From Maylandia zebra (lineage: Eukaryota; Chordata; Actinopteri; Cichliformes; Cichlidae): a stretch of 64,000 nucleotides of DNA. Of the stretch, positions 25,254 to 36,300 are shown piece after piece. The position numbers were made by a program, and so were the translations under genes. The first letter of the stretch is position 1; each line of letters begins with the position of its first letter. Below the pieces are notes generated by a model, which worked only from the letters and a program-made list of their open reading frames with translations, had not been told where the DNA came from and searched no databases. The stretch spans positions 25,405,056 through 25,469,055 of the forward strand of contig NC_135187.1 in the NCBI RefSeq assembly GCF_041146795.1, given 5' to 3'.

Positions 25254-26600
25254 CAGGGGTCTGCAACCTTTAACACCCAAAGAGCCACTTCGACCCGGTT
25301 TCCACGCAAAAGAAAACACTGGGAGCCGCAAATACTTTTTGACATCTAAAATGAAGATAACACTGCATATATTGTTTTTTTTACCTTTATTCTTTGTATG
25401 AACAACTAAAGTAAGTAAGTAAAGTTTATTAAGCGCTTTTCACAGAAAGGCAGTCACAAAGCGCTGTACACAAAGATTAAAATAAACAATACAATCAACA
25501 GACATTATACACAATGTAAAAGATCAAATGTAAATAAAGAATATAAAATACGTAGATCAACAAAAGGCTTGTTTGAAAAGAAAAGTTTTTAATTGCTTTT
25601 TAAAAGAATCCACAGAGCAACTAAAGTGTTGCTTATGAAATCCATGAAGTGCTACCGAGAAAATTACATTTTATTTATGTAATTAACACATTTTGAACTC
25701 TTAAAGAAATATAACAAAAGGAAAGACACCCAGCTGAACTAAAATGATCCATGTAGCAAACAAAAACTGTTGTGAGCCGCCACCCTTATATCGCCTTTGG
25801 GCTTTTGGAGCCTTGACCTGACTTTTAAAAAGTAATTGGAAAAAAGCACTATGCGGCTAAAAAAAAAAAAAAAAAAAAAAGATATTTGCAAAATTATGCC
25901 TAAATATGTATTTTACCTGGTTAATGTGTGTGGCGGGGCGTGGTCTACCTGAGCGGCACCCGTAATCACGCCTCGCCACCTTAAAGTCTGTGCTCTCTAT
26001 GCTGTTGTGTTGGTATGTGTCGGGCTGTGAGCTGAAAAGCTACAGCCGGCTGTATGCGTACAGCAACCGTGTGTGAAAAGCGGTCAATAAAGAGATGCTG
26101 AAAAGCATGTTCATGCAAACATCGTCGGGTCTGTCGTGATATGTTTACAATAAGACTTATGGTCCCGAACCTCTGCGCACAGCGTCTGCAAATCGGGGCT
26201 TTCATCTTTACGCAGGACTGTAAGCTGTCATCTGTGGGGCGTGAGCGGTGTTTGTTTTTAACGTAGTTCACGGTGGAGAATAGCTGCCGACATAATGTGG
26301 ATATGAAGATCCATAATTGGCCTACCTGGGGTCGAAAGTCTCGATAAATGCACGGCGTTTCGGCTTCCGCGAGTGTGATGCTTATTTTGAGCGATGAAAA
26401 AATAATAAGATATAATGAAATTTTTATATTTCAAAATCACAACAATCTTCCAATTTAGAAGTACAAGTTAAAAAAAGAACTAAACACAAATAAAATACAC
26501 TTCAGCTAAATACTTCTAATTTATTTTCCCAAACCACCCAGAGCCGCAAAATAAAGACTAAAAAGCCGCATGCGGCCGACACTCCGGGGAGTGGTAGCGG
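25254..26600 (-). mobile_element. Decayed hAT transposon
   Basis: The left end CAGGGGTCTGCAACCTTTAA plus 'aaagagccact' is a familiar hAT terminus. The right part has the matching 'aaaaagccgcatgcgg' wording. On the minus strand at about 26180-26290 the frame reads LFSTVNYVKNKH, RSRPTDDSLQSCVKMKAP. This is the conserved C-terminal dimerisation motif of a hAT transposase, followed by frameshifts. The interior includes an imperfect hairpin (25930-25980, GTGGCGGGGCGTG against CACGCCTCGCCAC) and a poly-A run at about 25859-25880. It is an inactive remnant. Confidence 0.6.
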
Positions 26601-27398
26601 CAAATCTGAACTAGCATCTTACAGTACTCCCAGTCCAAGCTATCTACCCAACAAAATGCCTCAAACAATCAACGTAGCTTTAAATAGCTGCATGCCTTAT
26701 GACAAAACTAGCAAACGCTGGGGGGAACTAACTAATGCAGTGACACATTGTTTAGCCAGGGACATGATGCCTATTCATAGTGTGGAAAGAGAAGGTTTCA
26801 AAAAGATGCTTAAAACGTTCAATTCACGCTACAAGCTACCCACCAAGAAATACTTCTCTAAAGTACTGAGGTGTCAAATGCGTTATCTTCAGTGGAGTGC
26901 GTCCACCACGGACATGTGGTCAAGCCGAACATTGGACCCCTACATGAGCCTCACAATACATTATGTGGACAAAGACTGGAAGCTACAAAACAAGTGCCTC
27001 GAAACAAGTTTTTTTCCCCGAGGACCATACTGGGGAAAATATAGCCAAAGTCTTAAAAGAGTTCCTCAGCTCAAACAAGTGTGTGTGATGACAGACAACG
27101 GGGCCAACATTGTGAAAGCCGTTGCACTCAACAACTGGACCAGACTTTCATGCTTCAGACATCGCCTGCACATTGCAATAGGTAAGTTAATTATAACGTC
27201 AGATTAAGCACTTATTGTATTAGTTTAAATGGTAATAATACTGTTTGTGTTATTGATCTCTGAATGTGGGTACTTGTGCTGCAAGATATATATACAGGGT
27301 GGGCCATTTATATGGATACACTGTAATAAAATGGGAATGGTTGGTGATATTAAAGTCCTGTTTGTGGCACATTAGTATATGTCAGGGGGCAAACTCCT

Positions 27399-28143
27399 TG
27401 TGATGGACCGAGTTGAAAAACAGGAGGAGTCCCAGGAATTATTAGAAAAATATAATTTTCATTTATTTAACCCCAAAAAATTATATTTACAAAAGTAATA
27501 AATGTTGAGCTCATAAAAGAGGTCAAAGAAACAAAACTGAACTCAGGCAAAGACTGCAAACTTAACCAGGCAAATGACTGCTCAAACACACATAATTGAC
27601 CTAAGCATGAAATGACATACAAGGGTATATATAATGGCTGATCAGACCATTGTGACACATGAGGGGTAACAAACAAAACACAATCATAAATCACAAACGA
27701 TGCAGTATTAATAAACTAAACACTAAAGAAGAAAATCAAAAAACCCCATTAAACCCTAAACTCAAATATTTAATTAAATACAAATACTTTGTTTTTAAAG
27801 TAAAGAAAACACACATTCCCCCCTTCAGCAGGAAATGGTGGTGTGGTCCAATTATCTTCCTTTGTATTTAATGGTTTCAAACCCTGGCTACCATCTTTTG
27901 TCCAGCAACTCCCAGGGATAATGGCAGGTAAGAAATAAAAAGACAAAAGTTAGTCAGAAAGCAAAGAAATGAAGTAGTATGAATACATAAGTAAACTAAA
28001 TGTGCGCGCTTACAAATAGAACAAATGTATCCAAACCAATCAATAAAGTTATTGGCAACTAAAATGTATTACTATGTTCAAATGAAGAATGAAAATACAA
28101 AAGTTACCGACTTTAGAGTGTGGCCATGGGTTTGGCCATCACA
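27399..28143. mobile_element. 745-bp insertion in mariner terminal repeat, solo-LTR-like
   Basis: The insert begins TGTGATGG and ends CCATCACA. It is flanked by CTCCT on both sides (27394-27398 and 28144-28148). The other terminal repeat of the same mariner shows the uninterrupted site GGCAAACTCCTCAAGATGGG, which proves the insertion and gives exact ends. TG...CA ends, a 5-bp target duplication and this length fit a solo LTR. A small DNA transposon with 8-bp inverted ends is the alternative. No protein is encoded. Confidence 0.75.
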
Positions 28144-28335
28144 CTCCTCAAGATGGGTGGTGACCATGGTGGCCATTTAGAAGTCGGCCATCTTGGATAC
28201 AACTTTTGTTTTTTCAGTAGGAAGAGGACCATGTGACACATCAAACTTATTGGTAATGTCACAAGAAAAACAATGGTGTGCTTGGTTTCAACGTAACTTT
28301 ATTCTTTCATGAGTTATTTACAAGCTACTGACCAC

Positions 28336-29466
28336 TTATAAAATGTGTTCAATATGCTGCCCATTGTGTTGGATTGTCAATGCAACGCTCTTCTCCCACT
28401 CTTCACACACTGATAGCAACACCGCAGGAGAAATGCCAGCACAGGCATCCAGTATCCGTAGTTTCAGGTGCTGCACATCTCGTATCTTCACACCATAGAC
28501 AATTGCCTTCAGATGACCCCAAAGATAAAAGTCTAAGGGGGTCAGATCAGGAGACCTTGGGGGCCATTCAACTGGCCCACGACGACCAATACACTTTCCA
28601 GGAAACTGTTCATCTAGGAATGCTCGGACCTGGCACCCATAATGTGGTGGTGCACCATCTTGCTGGAAAAACTCAGGGAACATGCAGGCTTCCGGGCATA
28701 AAGAGGGAAATGCATCATCGTGTAGAAATTTCAAATATCCAGTGGCCTTGAGGTTTCCATAGATGAAGAATGGACCCACTATCGTTGTACCCCACATACC
28801 ACACCAAACCATCACTTTTGTTGTTCCAACAGTCTTGGAGGGATCCATCCAATGTGGGTTAGTGTCAGACCAATAGCGGTGGGTTTGTTTGTTAACGTCA
28901 CCATTCACATAAAAGTTTGCCTCATCACTGAACAAAATCTTCTGCGTGACCTGAGGGTCCTGTTCCAATTTTTGATTTGCCCATTCTGCAAATTCTGTGC
29001 GCCGATCTGGGTCATCCTCGTTGAGATGCTGCAGTAGCTGGAGTTTATAAGGGTGCCATTTGTGAGTAGCTAATATCCGCCGAAGGGATGTTCGACTAAT
29101 GCCACTCTCCAGTGACATGCGGCGAGTGCTACGCTGTGGGCTCTTTCTGAATGAAGCTAGGACAGCCACTGATGTTTCTTCATTAGTGACAGTTTTCTTG
29201 CATCCACATTTTGGCAAATCCAACACTGAACCAGTTTCATGAAACTTAGCAAGCAGTTTGCTAACTGTAGCATGGCAGATGGGTGGTCTCGTAGGGTGTC
29301 TTGCATTGAAATCTGCTGCAATGACCCGGTTACTGCGTTCACCAGATATCAACACAATTTTGATCTGCTCCTCACGTGTTAACCTCTTCGACGTGTCAAT
29401 GGCTGTGAACAAAGAGAAACTTGTAAATAACTCATGAAAGAATAAAGTTGCGTTGAAACCAAGCAC
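28336..29466 (-). CDS. Mariner-superfamily transposase, intact frame (DD41D spacing)
   Basis: A single uninterrupted 376-codon frame. The N-terminal part (about residues 28-145) has helix-turn-helix character (TREEQIKIVL, ATVSKLLAKFHETGSV, ISRTSLRRILATHKW). The catalytic triad is Asp181 (ILFSDEANF), Asp270 (FQQDGAPPH) and Asp312 (SPDLTPLDFYLWG). There are 41 residues between the second and third Asp, unlike DD34D mariner and DD34E Tc1. The protein would cut and rejoin element ends. The true start may be an internal Met, since the first 20 or so codons overlap the terminal repeat. The frame shows no stop or shift, in contrast to every other mobile element in this window. Activity is not shown, because the element's right end is truncated and the left repeat is interrupted. 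Confidence 0.85.
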   Translation of the reverse strand: MLGFNATLFFHELFTSFSLFTAIDTSKRLTREEQIKIVLISGERSNRVIAADFNARHPTRPPICHATVSKLLAKFHETGSVLDLPKCGCKKTVTNEETSVAVLASFRKSPQRSTRRMSLESGISRTSLRRILATHKWHPYKLQLLQHLNEDDPDRRTEFAEWANQKLEQDPQVTQKILFSDEANFYVNGDVNKQTHRYWSDTNPHWMDPSKTVGTTKVMVWCGMWGTTIVGPFFIYGNLKATGYLKFLHDDAFPSLCPEACMFPEFFQQDGAPPHYGCQVRAFLDEQFPGKCIGRRGPVEWPPRSPDLTPLDFYLWGHLKAIVYGVKIRDVQHLKLRILDACAGISPAVLLSVCEEWEKSVALTIQHNGQHIEHIL

Positions 29467-29816
29467 ACCATTGTTTTTCTTGTGACATTACCAATAAGTT
29501 TGATGTGTCACACAAAAGTTGTATCCAAGATGGCCGACTTCTAAATGGCCACCATGGTCACCACCCATCTTGAGGAGTTTGCCCCCTCACATATACTAAT
29601 GTGCCACAAACAGGACTTTAATATCACCAACCATTCCCATATACTTTCAGCAGCATATTAAACATATCAGGTCCCCATAAGGAGAATCATGTGCTAACGG
29701 CTGTCTAAATGACTCGGGTAAAGTTTGTAGCATGCTTGTCGTTTTTGTCTGCTTCCACTTGTCTTTGCACTAGGATGATGTCGGCGTAAATGTGCAGTCA
29801 TATTCGTTGTGTTCCC

Positions 29817-30376
29817 ACTAGTGCTGTCAGCGTTAATCTCGTTAAAATGACATTAAAGCCATAACGCGGCAAATCTCCGTTAACAAGTTACCGCGGATCG
29901 CCCTGTGCTTGGGGCTGGACGGCGTCAACACGTTAACAAGCTAACTGCGCTAACGCACTAGTTCCCACAAATTGAGCATTGCGTGGCACATACGACATGC
30001 TGTTTTACTTTTGTCCATGACGCGCTTACCATCAGGGTCATGTTTCACATGAAAACCAAGATAGTTCCAAACGCCAGATCTGAATGAGGGTGGGGGAGGT
30101 TCAATTTCGGGTAGCGTTGAGGTAGTTGCCATGTTGCAACGAGCTTAGCTTCTGTCTTGCTAGCTTGCGCTGCGCTCAGTGGATCTGCACTCGACAGTGC
30201 AGTCTAGGCGGAGTAGTCGAACGCAGATCCACTGAGCGCTCAACACAGACAGCATCGTCAGAAGAAAAGTTGATAAAATAAATTAAAAATATTTTATTGT
30301 TCGATACATATGCGTACCGAACCGAATGCACTGTATCGAACGGTTCAATATCGATACGAGTATCGTTGCACCCCTA
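29817..30376 (-). mobile_element. hAT deletion derivative carrying a BED-finger exon
   Basis: On the minus strand the sequence starts TAGGGGTGCAACGATACTCG (30376 leftward). It then encodes MATTSTLPEIEPPPP, SGVWNYLGFHVKHD, PDGKRVMDKSKTACRMCHA (30132-29953). This is the start and first half of a BED zinc finger (Cys-x2-Cys) as in ZBED-type hAT proteins. The His half is absent: after NLWE the sequence passes into the terminal region 'gttaacgtgttgacgccgtc' and ends near GCTGACAGCACTA. It is a 560-bp non-autonomous piece in the opposite orientation to the surrounding hAT gene. Confidence 0.65.
30172..30239. repeat. 17-bp inverted repeat in hAT leader
   Basis: GCGCTCAGTGGATCTGC (30172-30188) pairs perfectly with 30223-30239 around a 34-nt spacer. 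It lies in the untranslated leader of the minus-strand hAT fragment. Confidence 0.8.
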
Positions 30377-31925
30377 ATAAATATGTGTGTCTATATGTGT
30401 GTGTAAATAATTGTGTGTTATACATAAAACTTAAATGTCACACATTCCACACCGCATTGATATTGCTGTTGAGTAATGAACTGTGTTTCCTTTTAAATGT
30501 ATGTCTTTTAGAAAGAAGTGTGAAGGAGCCAAGGATCAAATGGGCAGTTGGAGTGGGAAAGAAGATTGTTGCTGCTTTTGGCCACAGCTGGAAGTGCCAG
30601 CAAGCTCTGCAGGCTGCCCAAAAGGAACTGGGCCTACCAGAACACAAACTCATAACTGAATGTTGCACTCGTTGGGGTTCAAAGCAGAGAATGATCCAAC
30701 GGCTGCTGGAACACGAAAAAGCTATAACACAGGTCTTAGCAGCTGATAAAACCACAAGGCACCTCATGTTGCCATGGCAAGACATTGAAGTGCTTGACTT
30801 GGTCAGCACTGCATTGAGTCCACTCCTGGAGTTTACAGATGCTTTCTCTGCTGAAGAGTATGTAACCATTTCATGTGTTAAGCCTGTTCTTCAGATGTTT
30901 AACAATGACATGTTAAAAGTAAAAGAAGGTGACACTGAGCTGACCAAAGACATCAAAATAGCAATACTTGATTACATGAACAAAAGCTACAAAGACAGTG
31001 TCACAGAGAGGCTTGTTAACATGGCTTCTTTCCTCGATCCACGGTTTCATACAGAATATTTCTGTGAGAGTGAAAGCGAAGCCATCAAAGTTCAAGTCAT
31101 GAGTGAACTAGCATCTTGTGTCACACCAGGGTAGCACAGCCACAGGTTTTTCAGAAACACCTCATATATCTACTGAAGACCAAACAAGTCAGGGAGCTGT
31201 TAAAAAGCCAAAGAAGAGTCTCGGGAGTTTTTTTTGAAGGGACCAGTTAGTGTCAAGATAGAGGTAACTGCAGAGAGGTTATCATCTGAACTGCGCAGTT
31301 ATGTGAATAGTCCACCAGCAGACAGTGAGTGTGATCCTCTTTCGTGGTGGAAAGTTCACACAGTAAACTTTCCCCACATCAGCAGATTAGCTAGGGAATA
31401 CCTCTGCATTCCAGCAACTAGCTCTGCATCTCAAAGGTTGTTCAGCACAGGTGGAAATGATGTAACTTGTCAAAGGTCCTCCCTTAAGCCCGCATCTGTG
31501 AACATGTTAGTGTTTCTGACAAAGAATCTTAAAACTTGAAATGTAGAAAATGTAGCATAATTTATCTATGTTTTTGTTTGTTTTGTTTTTACTCAAGAGT
31601 TTGTGCAATATTATTATTTGACTTATTGATTTTGCACACTGCACTTTTGTTGCAAAGCACCTCTTAAGTTTTGTGGATATACATGGTTATCCATAACCAT
31701 GTATATAACAGGATAACCACTGTTCAATTTTGTGTGGCTGTAATGCACATTAAAATAAACAGCTGCTTGTTTAAACAAGAAGAAATTGATGGTTTTTTTC
31801 CCCACTAATAAAGTTGTGGAGTTGTATTTTGTTTCGTGTCAATTATATCGTCAGTTATATCGTTATCGCAAATTTTCAAATCTACATCGTGATAAATATT
31901 TTTGGCCATATCGCCCTGCCCTTCT

Positions 31926-33265
31926 CTGTGGGGGTCAAAGTTTGCAGAACTACGAACGCAGCTGGAATCCATAGCTGTGCGTGTTCATGGTGCTTGCATT
32001 TTCACCTGCTGGACATCACTACCTGACATTAACATGTGTATCTCTGTACTAACAAACATGCCATATTGGCCCAGTTTATTTTTCTTATCATTGTTGTGAG
32101 GAGACCATAAATAGCATTGCATTTTCTGTCGTACAGCTCATTTGTTGTTATGGAGTTCTTGTTATGGATAAAAAGTGTCTTTTTTTTGTTTCAAAATAGC
32201 TGATAACTGCAAACATCTGCGAACAAATGTGATTCTATAAAGTGGTTCTATATAGCGTGTAACTGTTAATATAGAGCGTTATTAAATTCATTGCTAATGC
32301 AATCATATGGCACATTGACTTCTGAGGAAATTTTAGATGGCACTCATCATCAGAAAGGTTGCCGATCCCTGGTTTATGTTGATGTGCTGTGTTTGGTTTG
32401 GTTGCATTATGTTCAGTCATCTCCCCTTTGGTCTTGTCTGCCCAAACCACAGTGGCCCTCATTTCCTTAGTTGTGACTAATAAGTGCTCACTCAAACAAA
32501 ATTTAGCCCCGGATACAAATTTGTCTTCAGTCTCAGTTCTGCACGGGAGATGAATGCTGATTATGGCACATGATACAAACACAAAGGGAAAACGTAACAT
32601 TTGTAGGGATGATGAAATGAACTTATAGACGCTCATTTAAAAACATAAATGTTAATAATTACCATGCGTTTCACGATATCTGTCTAACATTTTGTTCAGA
32701 CATATATACATACATATGCTACCCTTATTATAGTAAGATTATTATTATTATTTTATTATAAGATTATTCTGTTTATCTTATGTTAGCAAAAGAAAACATC
32801 TGATAAAGGAGATTAAGCACTGTACTAAAGTCTAAAATGATTAAATACACACAACACAAATTTAAAGACTGCAGCTTTTTGTGCGTTTGTGTGTTTTGCT
32901 GATTGCCCATAATTGTGACATGGGTAAAACCCAATGCCAATCAATATAAGCTATAGATATTAAAAAACAGTTATAGTCAGTTAAAAATCTTTGTGGTTCA
33001 GTTTAGATTGTGGTTCAAGCAATGATTTAGTGTTTCAGTGAGAAGAAATGTGCTACAAAAAGTGATGAAAATAAAACTGATGCTTAGAATAAAAAAAGAG
33101 TTCTGACCATAGCAACAAGAGAAATGGGTTTTGCTCCTATTTCTGTTCTTTTAAATGTTCATGTAGACTGTTAACTAATTTGTAACAAAACTAAGAAACT
33201 CAACGGCTACAAATGAAGGAGAAAGTACAGAGTGTGCCTGTGTCTGGTTAATCTGCCCAACACTG
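31926..33265. other. Spacer before copy B
   Basis: No gene was recognised. A hAT-like end AGGTTGCCGATCCCTG lies at about 32356-32371. It is nearly the reverse complement of the end at 25254, but the flanking eight bases do not match well, so I do not join the two. The 133-codon minus-strand frame 32235-32636 matches nothing I know. Confidence 0.35.
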
Positions 33266-33294
33266 CAGATAAAGTAAAGGTCATAAATCGTTTC
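33266..33294 (+). promoter_or_regulatory. Promoter-proximal block of copy B
   Basis: CAGATAAAGTAAAGG then TCATAAA...TTTC, about 105 bp before the ATG. An almost identical block precedes copy C (49636-49666). It combines a GATA site, AAAGGTCA (a nuclear-receptor or HNF4 half site) and CATAAA, which may serve as a TATA variant or a CDX site. Function is inferred from conservation between the copies. Confidence 0.5.
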
Positions 33295-33399
33295 ATGATT
33301 ACCCGACAAGCCTATGGGGGCGCACACACATGCACTCCCCCCTGACAAACGCTTCACCAGCAGTAGACACAACGTGCGCTTCAGTATACAGTGGACACC

Positions 33400-36300
33400 A
33401 TGAGACTGGTACTTCCTAACCCAGGACTGGATCTCAGAATCCCCAGGCATGAAGATCTGGAGAGGATGGAAAAACAGGAGGCTGCAGACAGACCCAAGTG
33501 GGACAACAAAGCTCAGTATATACTAACCTGTGTGGGGTTCTGTATCGGTCTGGGTAATGTTTGGAGATTCCCTTACTTATGTCAGAGTCATGGAGGAGGT
33601 AAGCTAAGACAGAAAGGGCAAGATAACATATCTGGTTAATAATCAGACAATTTAGTGATTTACTGATTTTAAAAAATGTGTGTTTGTGGTATACAGGAAG
33701 TAATTTTTATATTAATCTAATAATTATTATTATTAATAATAATATTAATATGCTTTTCTTTAAATAATTAAAACTTTAACTGCAACAAAATCACTTGACC
33801 TTTGTACCAACACTTAAATGGAGTTAAATTGTCACCAATTCATTAATACAAGAGAGTGCCCTTAGGTTTGCAGTCAAGCTGCATTAATGATTATACACCA
33901 AGATGTCCCCTGAGTCCAGCTGGTTAAGTTTAAACACAATCTTAATTATGTAATGAGAGGTGTTGACTTTTATGCAGTTACCTTATTGCACTCAAATATT
34001 TTTAAAATATGCATTTATTTTGTAATTTAATCATTCTTTTTAAATCGTTAACTCAAGCACAGTATCATGAGCTATAGCAACGAGTGTCCTTTCTGTGCAA
34101 TAGTGATGGTGTATACTGATTAATACAAAACAGCAATGTGACCTTTCAGGTTGCACTGACACGAAATCTTATTTTTAGCCTACAAAAAAAAAGTGCTAAA
34201 TATAGCCAAACACATCTATGACTAACCATAGTGATAAACGTCGCCCATCGTATTTGTACATAAGAGCATATCTAACTTTTAGGGCCACACAGTTGCTAAT
34301 GGCTAACTGCTATTAATAACTTTTATTAGAAGATGTTTTAAATTATCATAAATATGTCGAATTTTGAACATTTTTAAGTTCCTACACACTTCATCGTGTT
34401 GTCGCGTTATCAGACAGAATCAGACAAACGGACACTTGTCAAAAACATAAAGCATTAAAATGTAGACTAACAGAAAACACTTCATTTAACAAACTCAGAG
34501 CCTTGTTCAAAAAACAAAAATGAACCCACACAATCTGATTATCAGTCCACTTCTTGTGTAATTTGGAATACTTAGCCTTCATGTACATGGATAAACTGAA
34601 GGGTTAGACGTATCTCTGGGGTCCTGTGTCAAGTTCTTGCTGGATCTGTTTTCTATTTATTCAGGATGTGACTTTCAGGTACTGTTCATCAACAAATCAT
34701 TGTTCCTCCACCACTGTATGAGGTCTTTGGGCTCATATGCTGTGTTAATGGCCAGACATCTGCACTTTGGGTTTTATTTCTGTCCAGCGTACAACGGCCC
34801 TCTTTTACTGATATGTCTAATATGACAAAATTACCATCAAATTTATGAAATGCGCAAAGCAGTCTGTTTTGTTCTTACCATCATGCGTAAATTGAATCTG
34901 AATCATTCTGAACCAAATCCGATTTTTTCCATTAAATAGACACACTTGCCTCTAGGTGAAGCAAAGAAAGTGGTGATGATGTAGCAAGGGAGGAGCTTGC
35001 ATCACCATGCCAAGAAAGCAGAAACTGAAATTATTAAGTTCAAAGAGGAAGCGCAGCTTTCCATTGGAGTGATGAAAGCCTCAAAAATGTAAAAGGAAAA
35101 AAAAAGAGCCTCTGGCTGAAAAAATGAAAGTTCTGAATATAATTTTTCCTGAGATGATCACTGTGGCTCAAGTAAGAAAAAGATTGGACATCAAACCCGA
35201 TATGTTAAAACACTAATAGACTACAAGAAAAACAAGAAAACATCTCATGGTCGGTTAGACCGAAATGAGAAAACCACTGTGGTTAAGAAAAAAAAGCAAA
35301 GAAATTAGACTTTAAATGATGACATCCAGCAATGATAAGTAATTTTAATAAGATGATTAGTAGTAGTAACAGTATTAGTGGTGGTATTTAAATTTTCTAA
35401 GAGAACCTGGCCGTTGTTTGTTCGCGTGAATGGTTAGAGGCAGTTTAGATTTATTCATATAGCACAGGCTAATTCAGTTAATAAAGCACTGATTTGAGAA
35501 TAAAACATTCATGTGCATGACTTACACCCACAGTCGTGTATGTCTGTCATGGCATTAGTTGTTCCCCAGAATTCTGTGCTTGAAAACAGTTGTGTGTTAC
35601 TTTCACCTGTTAATGATATACTAACAATCTCTAACCTACTTAAATATATTTGCAGGTGCATTTTTGATTCCTTACCTGATTCTGCTGGTGCTAGAAGGAA
35701 TGCCTCTCTTACTGCTAGAGTTTGCTATTGGGCAGCGCCTTAGAAAAGGCAGTGTGGGAGTGTGGCGGGCCATCAGCCCATATCTGACAGGTGTTGGTAA
35801 GTAAAATGGTCCCTGCAAAAGAAACCAAAAATACCCAGTGTGTGGTTTTTAGTGATTGTGATGATAGATGATTAATGCTGTCCCTCAGGTATTGGCTCCA
35901 TGTTAGTGTCCTTTATGGTTGCCCTGTACTACAACACCTTAATTGCCTGGATCATGTGGTATTTCTTCAATTCCTTTCAAGATCCATTGCCTTGGACTAA
36001 TTGTCCTCTCAATGAAAACAGGACAGGTATTTGTACACTGATTTTCATCCCACACACACAAATCATAGCATCTGTTTTGCTATGTTTAAGAGTGGGTTTT
36101 TTTTCCCACTTTAGGATTTATACCAGAATGCCAGCAGAGCTCCACGGTGGACTACTACTTTTACAGAGTCACTCTGAATGCTTCTAACTCAATAGCAGAC
36201 TCTGGAGGACTCCAGTGGCCCATTATAATATGTCTGTTAGCTGCCTGGACAGTTGTTTGTATCTGCTGCATACGAGGGATCAGTACTTCAGGCAAGGTTT

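Larger units (their letters stand above)
27297..29640 (-). mobile_element. Mariner-like transposon with long terminal repeats
   Basis: The right terminal region (about 29424-29640) is the reverse complement of the left one (27330-27398 joined to 28149-28324). Shared phrases include ATGGGAATGGTTGGTGATAT, GGCAAACTCCTCAAGATGGG and ACAATGGTGTGCTTGGTTTC. The left end extends further to 'cagggtgggccatttatatg' at 27296. The right end lacks the matching 30 bp or so, so it is slightly truncated. The element sits inside the intron of the hAT transposase gene and encodes the transposase at 28336-29466 on the minus strand. Confidence 0.85.
26641..31925 (+). pseudogene. ZBED-type hAT transposase gene, broken, with an element-filled intron
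   Basis: Exon-like piece 26656-27181 gives the hAT core (CMPYDKTSKRW, STTDMWSSRTLDPYMSLTIH, DNGANIVKA, LSCFRHRLHIAI). It ends at a GTAAGT donor. It resumes after TTTTAG at 30512 with SVKEPRIKWAVG, HKLITECCTRWGSKQ, VNMASFLDPRF and so on to 31134. A frameshift region follows. The dimerisation end lies at 31234-31539 (LAREYLCIPATSSASQRLFS, SLKPASVNMLVFLTKN). Compared with complete ZBED1-like hAT proteins, the N-terminal BED finger is missing on this strand and a segment before the STTDMWSS motif is deleted. The 3' end of the element is probably near 31925 ('catatcgccctgccc'). The 3.3-kb intron 27182-30511 holds a mariner element, an LTR-like insert and a second hAT fragment. Confidence 0.75.

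Noticed and set aside
28374-28751. 125-codon plus-strand frame
   Set aside because: Antisense shadow of the mariner transposase, which has the catalytic motifs.
30438-30869. 143-codon minus-strand frame
   Set aside because: Antisense shadow of the hAT transposase second exon.
25254-32371. One giant hAT element bounded by CAGGGGTCTGCAACC and GGTTGCCGATCCCTG
   Set aside because: The flanking eight bases (GCCTATGG and GTTTATGT) agree at only five positions. The interior contains separate hAT pieces on both strands, so a single element is not supported.
32235-32636. 133-codon minus-strand frame
   Set aside because: No recognisable family and no splice signals. It overlaps a hAT-like end and is probably chance or repeat-derived.
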